Assembly (NCBI RefSeq): GCF_020164955.1
Contig: NZ_JAIUHG010000009.1
Location: forward strand, 62,001-126,000
Direction of reading: 5' to 3'
From: Mesorhizobium sp. CA8
Lineage (GTDB): Bacteria > Pseudomonadota > Alphaproteobacteria > Rhizobiales > Rhizobiaceae
Length of the DNA: 64,000 bases
Below the pieces are notes generated by a model. That model was not told where the DNA came from. It worked only from the letters and a program-made list of their open reading frames with translations, and searched no databases. The position numbers and the translations under genes were made by a program. Of this stretch, positions 1 through 7,604 are shown one piece after another (the first letter of the stretch is position 1; the number at the start of each line of letters is the position of its first letter).

Positions 1-1728
1 AACCTCCGCTGGAGCGCGCCTGCGCCCTTGGTTCCACGGGAATTGCGATGCGAGGTATCGGAGCGAGTTGCGCCTGACGGCAGTATGGTTGATCAGTTGG
101 ATGAAGCCGGTGTTGAGGCTGCTCTAGCCTTCCTGTCGGAGCAGGGCTGCGATTCCGTCGCGGTCTGCCTGCTGTTCAGTTACGCCAATCCGGTGCACGA
201 GCGCCGGATCGCCCAGATTGCAGCGGAGAGGTTCCCCGAACTCTCGATCTCCACGTCCTCGGACCTGCTGCCGCAGTGGCGAGAATATGAGAGAACCTCC
301 ACCACCGCCGGAGACGCCTACATTAAGCCCGTGATGGCGCAGTACTTCACCGCCCTGGAGAACAAGATGGCGGCCGGGGGACTGAACCGCGAGCTTTTCA
401 TCATGAAAAGCAATGGTGGCCTGATGACTTCGCGGACCGCCAAGAACTATCCGATCCACACCTTCCTCAGCGGTCCGGCCGCGGCCGCACTGGCAGGGAA
501 ATTCATCGGAAAGAGTGCAGGCTACGACAATGTGATTACCACCGACATGGGCGGCACCAGCTTTGATTTGTCCTTGGTGCGTGACAACGAGCTTGCCTAC
601 CGCACCGAAGGCGAAATCGACGTCGGTATTCCGGTTCTCATTCCGACCATTGACATTCGCACCCTCGGCGCTGGCGGCGGTAGCATTAGCTGGATCGATG
701 TCGGCGGCGCCCTGAAAGTCGGACCGCAGAGCGCGGGGGCTGATCCGGGCCCGGCCTGCTATAGTCGCGGCGGCACAAAACCGACCGTCACGGACGCCAA
801 CCTTGTCCTCGGCAGACTAGGCACTGAAGCGGCACTGGGTGGATCGGTAAGGCTCGATCGTGACAAGAGTGTCGCGGCAATCAGGCAGGTCGCAGAGCCG
901 CTTGGTCTGGAGGTCGAAAAGGTCGCCAAGGGCATTATCGACATCTGCATCAACAATATTGTGCATGAGGTACGGGCGATAAGTGCCCAGCAGGGAATCG
1001 ATCCGAGAGCCTTTGCCATCATTGCAGCAGGCGGTGCCGGACCCCTGCATGTAGCGGCGCTTGCCGACGTTCTCGGAATGAGAACCGTGATCGTACCGCC
1101 GCGGCCAGGTTTGCTCAGTGCTTCCGGGTTGCTTTTGGCCGATCTGCGGTTCGATAGCGTCCGTTCGTGGCCCTTGGTGCTTGAACGCGGCGACCTTGGC
1201 CAGCTCAATTCAGTCTTCGACGAGATGGTTGCAGAAGCCCTGCATAATCTCGAGGGGGAAGGCTATGCCGGCGAGCCAACGCTGATCCGTTCGCTTGACA
1301 TGCGCTACGAAGGTCAGAACTGGGAAATCAGTGTCCCTGTGCCGACCGGGGAGATTTCGTCCGAAGTGGTCGCCACGGCCTTCGATACCGAGCACGAGCG
1401 CCTCTACGGGATTCGCATTCCCGATGCTCGCCACGAAGTTGTCAATCTGCGCGTCACCGCCATCGGCCCTCAGGCAGATCCGACGCGCTGGCTACCGACC
1501 ATACCAACTGGCGTCGCCGGTCCGCCTCCGTCGAGGCGCAGGGTCTATGACCACGCCTCCGATCAATATGTTGAAGCGCCGATCTATCATCGCGAGACAC
1601 TGGTAATCGGCCAAGAGTTCGAAGGCCTTTGCATTGTCGATCAGACTGACACGACGTTGTTCGTGCCCTTCGGGTGGAAATGCAAGGTCGACGATCAAGC
1701 CAATATCGTCATGACCCGCGAAGATTAA
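1..1728 (+). CDS. Hydantoinase/oxoprolinase family protein (HyuA-like), 5' end outside window
   Basis: The reading frame is open from base 1, so the gene begins upstream and only about 575 codons of its 3' part are visible. The protein has the hydantoinase A/oxoprolinase fold: a phosphate-binding segment TDMGGTSFD near codon 182, the Gly-rich stretch LGAGGGSISW, and the ASGLLLADLRFD segment typical of the family. Members hydrolyse cyclic amides such as N-methylhydantoin or 5-oxoproline with ATP, or are subunits of acetone carboxylase, usually with a HyuB partner. No HyuB follows, so it may lie upstream. The exact substrate is unknown. Confidence 0.88.
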   Translation, partial: NLRWSAPAPLVPRELRCEVSERVAPDGSMVDQLDEAGVEAALAFLSEQGCDSVAVCLLFSYANPVHERRIAQIAAERFPELSISTSSDLLPQWREYERTSTTAGDAYIKPVMAQYFTALENKMAAGGLNRELFIMKSNGGLMTSRTAKNYPIHTFLSGPAAAALAGKFIGKSAGYDNVITTDMGGTSFDLSLVRDNELAYRTEGEIDVGIPVLIPTIDIRTLGAGGGSISWIDVGGALKVGPQSAGADPGPACYSRGGTKPTVTDANLVLGRLGTEAALGGSVRLDRDKSVAAIRQVAEPLGLEVEKVAKGIIDICINNIVHEVRAISAQQGIDPRAFAIIAAGGAGPLHVAALADVLGMRTVIVPPRPGLLSASGLLLADLRFDSVRSWPLVLERGDLGQLNSVFDEMVAEALHNLEGEGYAGEPTLIRSLDMRYEGQNWEISVPVPTGEISSEVVATAFDTEHERLYGIRIPDARHEVVNLRVTAIGPQADPTRWLPTIPTGVAGPPPSRRRVYDHASDQYVEAPIYHRETLVIGQEFEGLCIVDQTDTTLFVPFGWKCKVDDQANIVMTRED

Positions 1729-1848
1729 CTGCAAGAAGGGAGGACAACATGGATCGTGACCGCGCCAAGGGGTAGGGAGCGGAACTCTGAAGTGGAAGTC
1801 AAACGGTAACAAAACCAACGAACTGAAAAAGTATCAAGGAGCGGAACA

Positions 1849-2868
1849 ATGAAAAAATCAGGTCGTAGAATCTCAAAAGAAGCTATCGGGTTGGCCGGCG
1901 GCATCGCGCTGACGATGTCGATGACCACCGCGGCGCTCAGCGAACAGCTAAAGCTCGCCCTCTTCGTACCCTTCAAAAACGCCTACTATGCCCAAACGAT
2001 CGCTTCGACACAGTCTATTGTGAAGGAAGCTGCCGGGACGGTGGAAGTGTTTGACGCCGGCTCGGATGCTCAACAGCAGGCCAGGCAGATTCAGGATGCG
2101 ACGGTATCGACGCGTTTCAATGCCTTTATGATCGTCCCGTTCGACGGCGGCGGGGTAGTGCCTTTTGTCAAAGCTGCGGCCGACGCCGGGATCAAGGTCG
2201 CGATCGACACGACCGTCGTCGGGACGGACTTGAAGACCGAAAAGATCCAGGTCCCCGGGGTAGTGAGTTCCGCGACCAACCCGCCCTACCACGATGGCCG
2301 GTCGATCGGAGAGAACGTGGTGGAGGCATGCAAGAATATCAATCCGTGCAAGGCCATCTACCTGGCTGGTAAATTTTCCTTCGGCTACGACAGCGGCGTT
2401 CGGACAGGCGTTGAGGAAGTCCTGAAGAGCCACCCGAACATCAAGATCGTATCGATGGTCGAGGGAAACTATCTTGCAGATACCGCGTTCAAAACAATGC
2501 GGGACGCGTTTCTGGCGAACCCTGACGTCAACGTCGTCTTCTCCACTTCCGATACGATGATCGCAGGGGCGGTTAAGGCCGCCAAGGCGTCTGGGCTCAC
2601 TCTTGGCGAGGGCGGTATCAAGCTCGTCGGCAATGGCGGCTCCGAAATCGCGGCACAAGGCATCAAGGACGGAACATGGTATTCGTCGCTGATCTGGATG
2701 CCGACATCGAGCGCTCAGTTCAACATCAAGAACTTGGAAGCTGCCGTAAACGGCAAGCCGCTGCCTGGTGAGGCGGCCATCTATACGCCGAAGGCGTTAA
2801 GCCCGGTCGGCCTCTTCATCGACAAGACGAATGTCGACAAGTTCAAGCCGGAGTACCAGGGCAGCTGA
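1849..2868 (+). CDS. Sugar-type ABC transporter periplasmic binding protein
   Basis: This 339-residue protein begins with a signal peptide (basic MKKSGRRISK, then a hydrophobic stretch to about residue 32) followed by a type I periplasmic-binding fold of the ribose/LacI kind (Peripla_BP_4). An AAGGAGCGG ribosome site lies just before the ATG. It should bind a small polyol, sugar or similar solute for an ABC importer, but no matching ATPase or permease is in the window; they may lie upstream of base 1. It follows the HyuA-like gene by 120 bases and precedes CoA-type catabolic genes, which suggests a shared substrate. Confidence 0.85.
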   Translation: MKKSGRRISKEAIGLAGGIALTMSMTTAALSEQLKLALFVPFKNAYYAQTIASTQSIVKEAAGTVEVFDAGSDAQQQARQIQDATVSTRFNAFMIVPFDGGGVVPFVKAAADAGIKVAIDTTVVGTDLKTEKIQVPGVVSSATNPPYHDGRSIGENVVEACKNINPCKAIYLAGKFSFGYDSGVRTGVEEVLKSHPNIKIVSMVEGNYLADTAFKTMRDAFLANPDVNVVFSTSDTMIAGAVKAAKASGLTLGEGGIKLVGNGGSEIAAQGIKDGTWYSSLIWMPTSSAQFNIKNLEAAVNGKPLPGEAAIYTPKALSPVGLFIDKTNVDKFKPEYQGS

Positions 2869-2874
2869 GCGATG

Positions 2875-2901
2875 GTGGGCAGCATCGTCGATGCTGCCCA
2901 C
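2875..2901 (+). terminator. Strong hairpin directly after the binding-protein gene
   Basis: A near-perfect inverted repeat (stem of 12 pairs, loop GTC) starts seven bases after the TGA of the binding-protein gene. No T-run follows, so it is more likely an mRNA-stabilising or partial-termination hairpin than a full rho-independent terminator. It also argues against translation of the next gene starting at 2872, since that start would place the hairpin inside the coding region. Confidence 0.6.
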
Positions 2902-2937
2902 TGCGCTTACTCTAGAGTTTTTGAGGCCGAGCATCCG

Positions 2938-3744
2938 ATGGGCGATTTTTCGACGATTGAGTACAGTCTGCAGGACGAAGTAGCGACCATTCATCTCAAT
3001 CGCCCCGCAAAGCTCAATGCCATAAACCTGCAGATGGTGTCCGAGCTCGAGGATGCCACGCGGCACGCGGAAGCCGACCCGGGCGTAAAGGTCATCATCC
3101 TGGCGGGCCGCGGCAAATCCTTCAGCGCCGGGTTTGACTTGAAAGAGATAGAACCAGGTTCATCCGATCCGGAAAAGAAACGACGTAATCTGGAACGGAA
3201 GTTCCGGATGATCATGAGCTTCTGGAATTGCTCGAAACCCACCATAGCGGCGGTTCACGGCCATTGCGTTGGTGGAGGGTTCGAGCTCGCACTATCCTGC
3301 GACATCACTCTGGCTTCAGTCTCATGCAGAATGGGAGAGCCCGAGGTCCGTTTCGGCTCCGGGGTGCTCGCCATGCTCCTTCCCTGGCTAACCGGGGCAA
3401 AGGCCGCCAAGGAACTGCTGCTGAGCGGCGATGACACAATGACAGCAGAGCGTGCGCTGTCGCTGGGCATCGTCAACCGCCTCGTGTCCGATGATGCGCT
3501 GGAGGAAGAGGCCAGGTCTCTCGCCAGGACAATCAAGCAGGCAGATGCTCATGCAGTGGCTATGACCAAGCGTGCGATCAACGGCTCGTTGAATGCTATG
3601 GGCATGCAGGAGGCTTTGCTGCACGCGCTTGAGATCGAGGTTTCGATTGAAACTGCTAGCACTCCGAAACGCACTGAATTTCAGCGAATTTACCAGACTG
3701 AAGGGCTCAAGGCTGCCTTGGCGTGGCGTGACGCAGCCGGCTAA
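2938..3744 (+). CDS. Enoyl-CoA hydratase/isomerase family protein
   Basis: This 268-residue crotonase-fold protein carries both oxyanion-hole segments (GKSFSAGFDLKE and HGHCVGGGFELALS) and a Glu in the GEPEVRFG position. It probably acts on the C2-C3 bond of a CoA thioester. The ATG at 2938 is preferred over an in-frame ATG at 2872 because the family N-terminus starts at MGDFSTIEYS and the upstream start would run through the hairpin at 2875-2901. It sits between a solute-binding protein and an amidohydrolase in one apparent transcription unit. The substrate is unknown. Confidence 0.85.
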   Translation: MGDFSTIEYSLQDEVATIHLNRPAKLNAINLQMVSELEDATRHAEADPGVKVIILAGRGKSFSAGFDLKEIEPGSSDPEKKRRNLERKFRMIMSFWNCSKPTIAAVHGHCVGGGFELALSCDITLASVSCRMGEPEVRFGSGVLAMLLPWLTGAKAAKELLLSGDDTMTAERALSLGIVNRLVSDDALEEEARSLARTIKQADAHAVAMTKRAINGSLNAMGMQEALLHALEIEVSIETASTPKRTEFQRIYQTEGLKAALAWRDAAG

Positions 3745-3753
3745 CCAAGTCAA

Positions 3754-4500
3754 ATGACGATCGACGGCTATTGCCATTGCGGGAAGACGAAGTACCGCCC
3801 CCTGCAAGATGTTGTCTCCACGCTTGATGCGGTCGGAGTAGGCAGGGCCGTCCTTGTTCAGCATATGGGTGAGTATGACAACAGCTATATCGGCAAGGCT
3901 CTTGCCGAAAATCCCTCGCGCTTTGCCGGTGTCGCGCTTTTGAACCCAACAGGCGATTGGTCGGCTGCGTTGAAGACGCTCGCCGCGAGCGCTGGCTGGA
4001 AAGGAGTCAGAGTCGATCAGCCCATGTTGCTTGGGGCCACGGCCATGTGTCGTGCCGTCCTGGAGCGCGGGTTGGAGCTGCTGGTCTATATCGATGAGGA
4101 CGGTGTTTCAGGAGTGCAGGAGCAGATCGCGGATCTTGCCACCTCGAACCCAAAGAGGCGGATTGTCATCTCGCATTATGGGATCGCTGATCGCGTCGAG
4201 TCTTTCAACGGATTCGGCCTGGCCTGCGGACTGTCGTCGATCTCTAACGTGAGGATTGTGCTCTCCGGCCTTTCCCAGTTTTCGAAGGAACCGTTCGACC
4301 CGTTCATCGAGCCCACGCATGAACTCATCGAATGCTTCGGCACCGAACGGCTGATGTGGGGGTCCAATTTCCCCGTTTGCGGCGATCGCGGTGGCTACGC
4401 CGCAGCCCTGGATTTCATTCAGTCCGGCAAGCTTGGCTTATCCGACAAAGCCCTCAATGACATCTTGTCCAAGACCGCTGACGAGACGTGGTTTGCGTAG
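3754..4500 (+). CDS. Amidohydrolase-2 (TIM-barrel) family protein
   Basis: This 248-residue protein starts nine bases after the hydratase stop. It resembles the amidohydrolase-related family that includes lactone and dicarboxylate hydrolases: an N-terminal His in DGYCHCG, a His in ISHYGI near residue 144, and a C-terminal MWGSNFPV near residue 205. In many relatives the last motif is GSDWP, with Asp as metal ligand or base; here it is Asn, a variant I believe also occurs in some family members. The N-terminal HxH is incomplete (CHC). A hydrolase or lactonase role in the same catabolic operon is likely, but the substrate is unknown. Confidence 0.75.
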   Translation: MTIDGYCHCGKTKYRPLQDVVSTLDAVGVGRAVLVQHMGEYDNSYIGKALAENPSRFAGVALLNPTGDWSAALKTLAASAGWKGVRVDQPMLLGATAMCRAVLERGLELLVYIDEDGVSGVQEQIADLATSNPKRRIVISHYGIADRVESFNGFGLACGLSSISNVRIVLSGLSQFSKEPFDPFIEPTHELIECFGTERLMWGSNFPVCGDRGGYAAALDFIQSGKLGLSDKALNDILSKTADETWFA

Positions 4501-4544
4501 GCCAGGGTTATGATCATGGAAATTTCGTCCCTCCAGGAGAGAGC

Positions 4545-5534
4545 ATGACCGACACCTTCAAAGCCATCCGCGTCTCGCGCGATGCGGACAAGAAGCAGTC
4601 CGTCGATATCGTCGACCTCACCGAGGCCGACCTGATGGAAGGCGACGTTACCGTCGCCGTCGAGGCGACGACGGTGAACTACAAGGACGGGCTCGCCATC
4701 ACCGGCAAGGCGCCGGTCGTGCGCCGCTGGCCACTGGTTCCAGGCATCGATTTCGCCGGCACCGTGATTTCCTCCTCGCATGCTGACTGGCGCAAGGGCG
4801 ATAAGGTGATCCTCAATGGCTGGGGCGTCGGCGAGACGCATTACGGCGCCTATGCCGGCCGCGCCCGCGTCAAGGGCGACTGGCTGGTGCCGTTGCCCGA
4901 GGGCATGAGCGCGCATGATGCCATGGCCGTCGGCACGGCGGGCTACACGGCCATGCTTTCCGTCATGGCGCTGGAGCGTCACGGCATCGCGCCCGACCGC
5001 GGTCCGGTGGTTGTGACGGGCGCTGCGGGCGGCGTCGGCTCGGTCGCCATCTCGATCCTGTCCAGCCTTGGCTACCATGTCATCGCTTCGACCGGCCGCA
5101 ACGCCGAGAGCCCCTATCTGATCGATCTCGGCGCGGCCGAGGTGATCTCGCGCGAGGAGCTCAGCCAGCCGGCGAAGCCGCTCGCCAAGGAGCGCTGGGC
5201 AGGCGGCGTCGACTCGGTCGGCAGCCACACCCTGGCCAATGTGCTGTCGATGACCTCCTATGGCGGCGCGATCGCCGCTTGCGGCCTCGCCGGCGGCATG
5301 GACCTGCCGGGAAGCGTCGCGCCCTTCATCCTGCGCGGCGTCTCGCTGCTCGGCATCGATTCGGTGATGGCGCCGAAGGCGGTCCGCCTGGAGGCGTGGC
5401 GCCGCATCGGCACCGACCTCGACCTGAAGAAGCTGTCGACATTGTCGCGCACGATCGGTTTCGACGGCATCGTCGCCGCCGCGCGCGACATCGTCGAAGG
5501 CAAGATCCGGGGCCGCGTCGTGGTCGATATGTAG
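4545..5534 (+). CDS. acuI: Acrylyl-CoA reductase-like zinc-free alcohol dehydrogenase (AcuI/YhdH family)
   Basis: This 329-residue medium-chain reductase carries the NADPH-binding signature VVVTGAAGGVGS and the AcuI/YhdH pattern VNYKDGLAITGK near the N-terminus, with no zinc-ligand cysteines. AcuI enzymes reduce acryloyl-CoA to propionyl-CoA with NADPH. The ATG at 4545 is chosen because AGGAGAG lies nine bases upstream. Its third codon positions are much richer in G and C than those of its neighbours, so it may have a different history, for example a chromosomal gene inserted into or next to this operon. Confidence 0.85.
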   Translation: MTDTFKAIRVSRDADKKQSVDIVDLTEADLMEGDVTVAVEATTVNYKDGLAITGKAPVVRRWPLVPGIDFAGTVISSSHADWRKGDKVILNGWGVGETHYGAYAGRARVKGDWLVPLPEGMSAHDAMAVGTAGYTAMLSVMALERHGIAPDRGPVVVTGAAGGVGSVAISILSSLGYHVIASTGRNAESPYLIDLGAAEVISREELSQPAKPLAKERWAGGVDSVGSHTLANVLSMTSYGGAIAACGLAGGMDLPGSVAPFILRGVSLLGIDSVMAPKAVRLEAWRRIGTDLDLKKLSTLSRTIGFDGIVAAARDIVEGKIRGRVVVDM

Positions 5535-5703
5535 CCGGAACTTCGCAAGGCAGCGGTTCCTCAGGCTTTCACCCAAATCACCGCTGTGAGACGTATCCGC
5601 CATGTTCCGGACCCTGTCCAATAATGATGAATGCACGTCGCAAATGTTCGTTTCAGGCGAGGCCGCGTGCGATAACTCGGCTGAAAAACCCGGTGAGGAA
5701 TAG

Positions 5704-6777
5704 ATGATGGTGAAGACAAGACGCACCGCGGTCTGCGCAATTACAAACGCCAAGCCCGCCGCGAGACCGAGCTCCTTTGTGTTCTATCTAGCTCAAGACT
5801 TCCCCATGATTGCGTTCTCATCTGCGGTGGACGCTCTTCGGCTCACCAATGCTGCTGTTGGATACCGCGCCTATGACTGGCGTGTCGCTTCGCGTAACGG
5901 CGATCCTGTGCGATCAAATTGCGGGGTCGATGTCTCGGCTGTCAGCGATCTTGCAGCAGAGCGAAAGAACCTCCTTGGTTCCGAGCGACCGGCGATGGTC
6001 ATCGTTTGCGCTGGACGACTTTTGGAAGGCTCCTCCGATCGAGGTCTCGAGGCTTGGCTGCGCGAATGCAGGCTTCGCCGAATTTCAGTTGGTGCGTTCG
6101 GGTCGGGCAGCTACGCGCTCGCCAAGGCGGGCCTTCTGGACCGAAAAAAATGCGCTATCCACTGGGAAAAGCTGCCAGGTTTCAGCGAACAATTCCTCAC
6201 AACATTTCCGAGCCACACGCTTTTTCAGGAAGACGGCGATATCTGGACCTGTGCTGGCGGTATGGCCGCGCTTCATATGATGTTGCACATTGTTGACAGA
6301 GATTTTGGCGAGCAGATCGTCACGCGCGTTTGCAATCAGGCATTGGTGGAACGGGCAAGGCTCCCCAGCGAGCGCCAGCGGATGCCGTTAGCCAACCGAC
6401 CCGGCATGGTAAACGAAACGGTCGTGACCGTAGTGGAGCAGATGGAGCTGAATCTGGCTGAGCCGTTGTCCGTGGACGAGCTTGCATCGCGCGTGAAACT
6501 CTCTCGGCGCCAGGTGGAACGTCTATTTCGCAATCACATCGGTCACTCACCCGTGAGCTACTACCGTCAGCTGCGGCTGGAACGGGCAAAGCTGCTGCTC
6601 ATGCAGTCCCAGATACCGATTGTCGACATAGCCATCTCCTGCGGTTTCATATCCGCTTCGCACTTCTCTAAGTGCTATCGAGAAGCAAATGGCATGTCGC
6701 CGATGCATGCGCGGAAAAATCGCTATCATCTTGCCAGTGGCGTGATTGCAGGCGGGCTGTACGGAGCGGCCGCGTAA
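5704..6777 (+). CDS. GlxA-type transcriptional regulator (DJ-1/PfpI domain plus AraC HTH)
   Basis: The 357-residue protein has an N-terminal DJ-1/PfpI-like domain (about residues 20-200, with FYLAQDFPMIAFSSAVDALR and GAFGSGSYALAKAG) and a C-terminal AraC/XylS double helix-turn-helix (about residues 235-335, with LSRRQVERLFR and ISCGFISASHFSKCYR). GlxA-family activators often control catabolism of quaternary amines and related nitrogen compounds. It probably regulates the upstream catabolic genes or the adjacent importer operon. The usual nucleophile Cys of the DJ-1 domain is replaced by SGSY, as is common in this regulator family. Confidence 0.88.
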   Translation: MMVKTRRTAVCAITNAKPAARPSSFVFYLAQDFPMIAFSSAVDALRLTNAAVGYRAYDWRVASRNGDPVRSNCGVDVSAVSDLAAERKNLLGSERPAMVIVCAGRLLEGSSDRGLEAWLRECRLRRISVGAFGSGSYALAKAGLLDRKKCAIHWEKLPGFSEQFLTTFPSHTLFQEDGDIWTCAGGMAALHMMLHIVDRDFGEQIVTRVCNQALVERARLPSERQRMPLANRPGMVNETVVTVVEQMELNLAEPLSVDELASRVKLSRRQVERLFRNHIGHSPVSYYRQLRLERAKLLLMQSQIPIVDIAISCGFISASHFSKCYREANGMSPMHARKNRYHLASGVIAGGLYGAAA

Positions 6778-6895
6778 GGAGCCGCCCGCTCACTGCGCTA
6801 TCGAGGTAGGTCTCATGCCCAGTCGGGTAAGCGCTGCCGGATGGATTTTGGACGCACAATAGAAATACGGCCGCCGCCAGACGGCGCCGGGCATG

Positions 6896-7594
6896 TCACC
6901 CGTCCGCTTCCTGGTCTTCAGCGGTGAGCATATCCCACAGGCGCTCGACTTCGCGTCCTGCGAACTGCCCTAGATCGGCGGCCTGGACCGCGTTGAGGCG
7001 CATCGCTGTTTCTGAACCACCGGCGTCATGTAACGAAAGTTCAACACGCCCCGCCTGATCCAGCATCCATGCGAGCGCCACTGCTTCCGGCAAGCTGGAC
7101 CCGGCGGTAACCGCGCCATTGCCACGCAACACGATGCCACGCGCCGCACCCATCATTTCAGCGACGCCAGCTGCCAATTCATCTTGGCGAAGAAGACGCG
7201 TGTCGAGCCACAGGGGAGGCGAGGGGGCGAAGTAGGCGCTGAACACGTCGCGCGCTGCAGGCACTTTGCCCATCAGCGACAATGGCATCAGACTTGGCGA
7301 GTAGAAGCGGCAGACACCGCTCACATCTGGTCGACGCCGATAGATCTGTTGATGGACCCGTACCTCACCCAGGACGCCGGCCGGCAACGGAGCATTGATC
7401 TCGACGATCGTGCATGCTTCGCCGACCTGTATGCGTCCCGGCGCCTTGGGTGGGCCTACGAGAAGATGGTCCGCATCCAGTCGCGCGCTGCAATGGCCAA
7501 AGGCGGTTACCAAGCCCGCCCGCGCTATCGCGCGACAGGCGAGTCTCAGCATTCGGGCGGTATGTTCTTCACTGGTGGCTGCGGGTTGAAGCAT
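6896..7594 (-). CDS. Class II aldolase/adducin-like protein lacking zinc ligands
   Basis: This 232-residue protein aligns along its length with the class II aldolase/adducin fold (GLVTAFGHCSARL, EVRVHQQIYRRRPDV, LPEAVALAWMLD). The family's zinc-binding HxH, normally in a VvHtHSP context, reads VCRFYSP here, and the later His of the LxxHG motif is Asn (LRGNGAV). All three zinc histidines therefore seem lost, which points to a non-metal enzyme or a binding or structural role. The ATG at 7594 gives a 10-base gap to the ATPase gene; a longer in-frame start would overlap it. It is the last gene of the leftward importer operon. Confidence 0.75.
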   Translation of the reverse strand: MLQPAATSEEHTARMLRLACRAIARAGLVTAFGHCSARLDADHLLVGPPKAPGRIQVGEACTIVEINAPLPAGVLGEVRVHQQIYRRRPDVSGVCRFYSPSLMPLSLMGKVPAARDVFSAYFAPSPPLWLDTRLLRQDELAAGVAEMMGAARGIVLRGNGAVTAGSSLPEAVALAWMLDQAGRVELSLHDAGGSETAMRLNAVQAADLGQFAGREVERLWDMLTAEDQEADG

Positions 7595-7604
7595 CTCGGT
7601 ATCG

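Noticed and set aside
4419..5753. A 444-codon minus-strand frame over the acuI-like gene
   Set aside because: Its His/Asp/Ala-rich sequence is typical of antisense reading of a high-GC gene.
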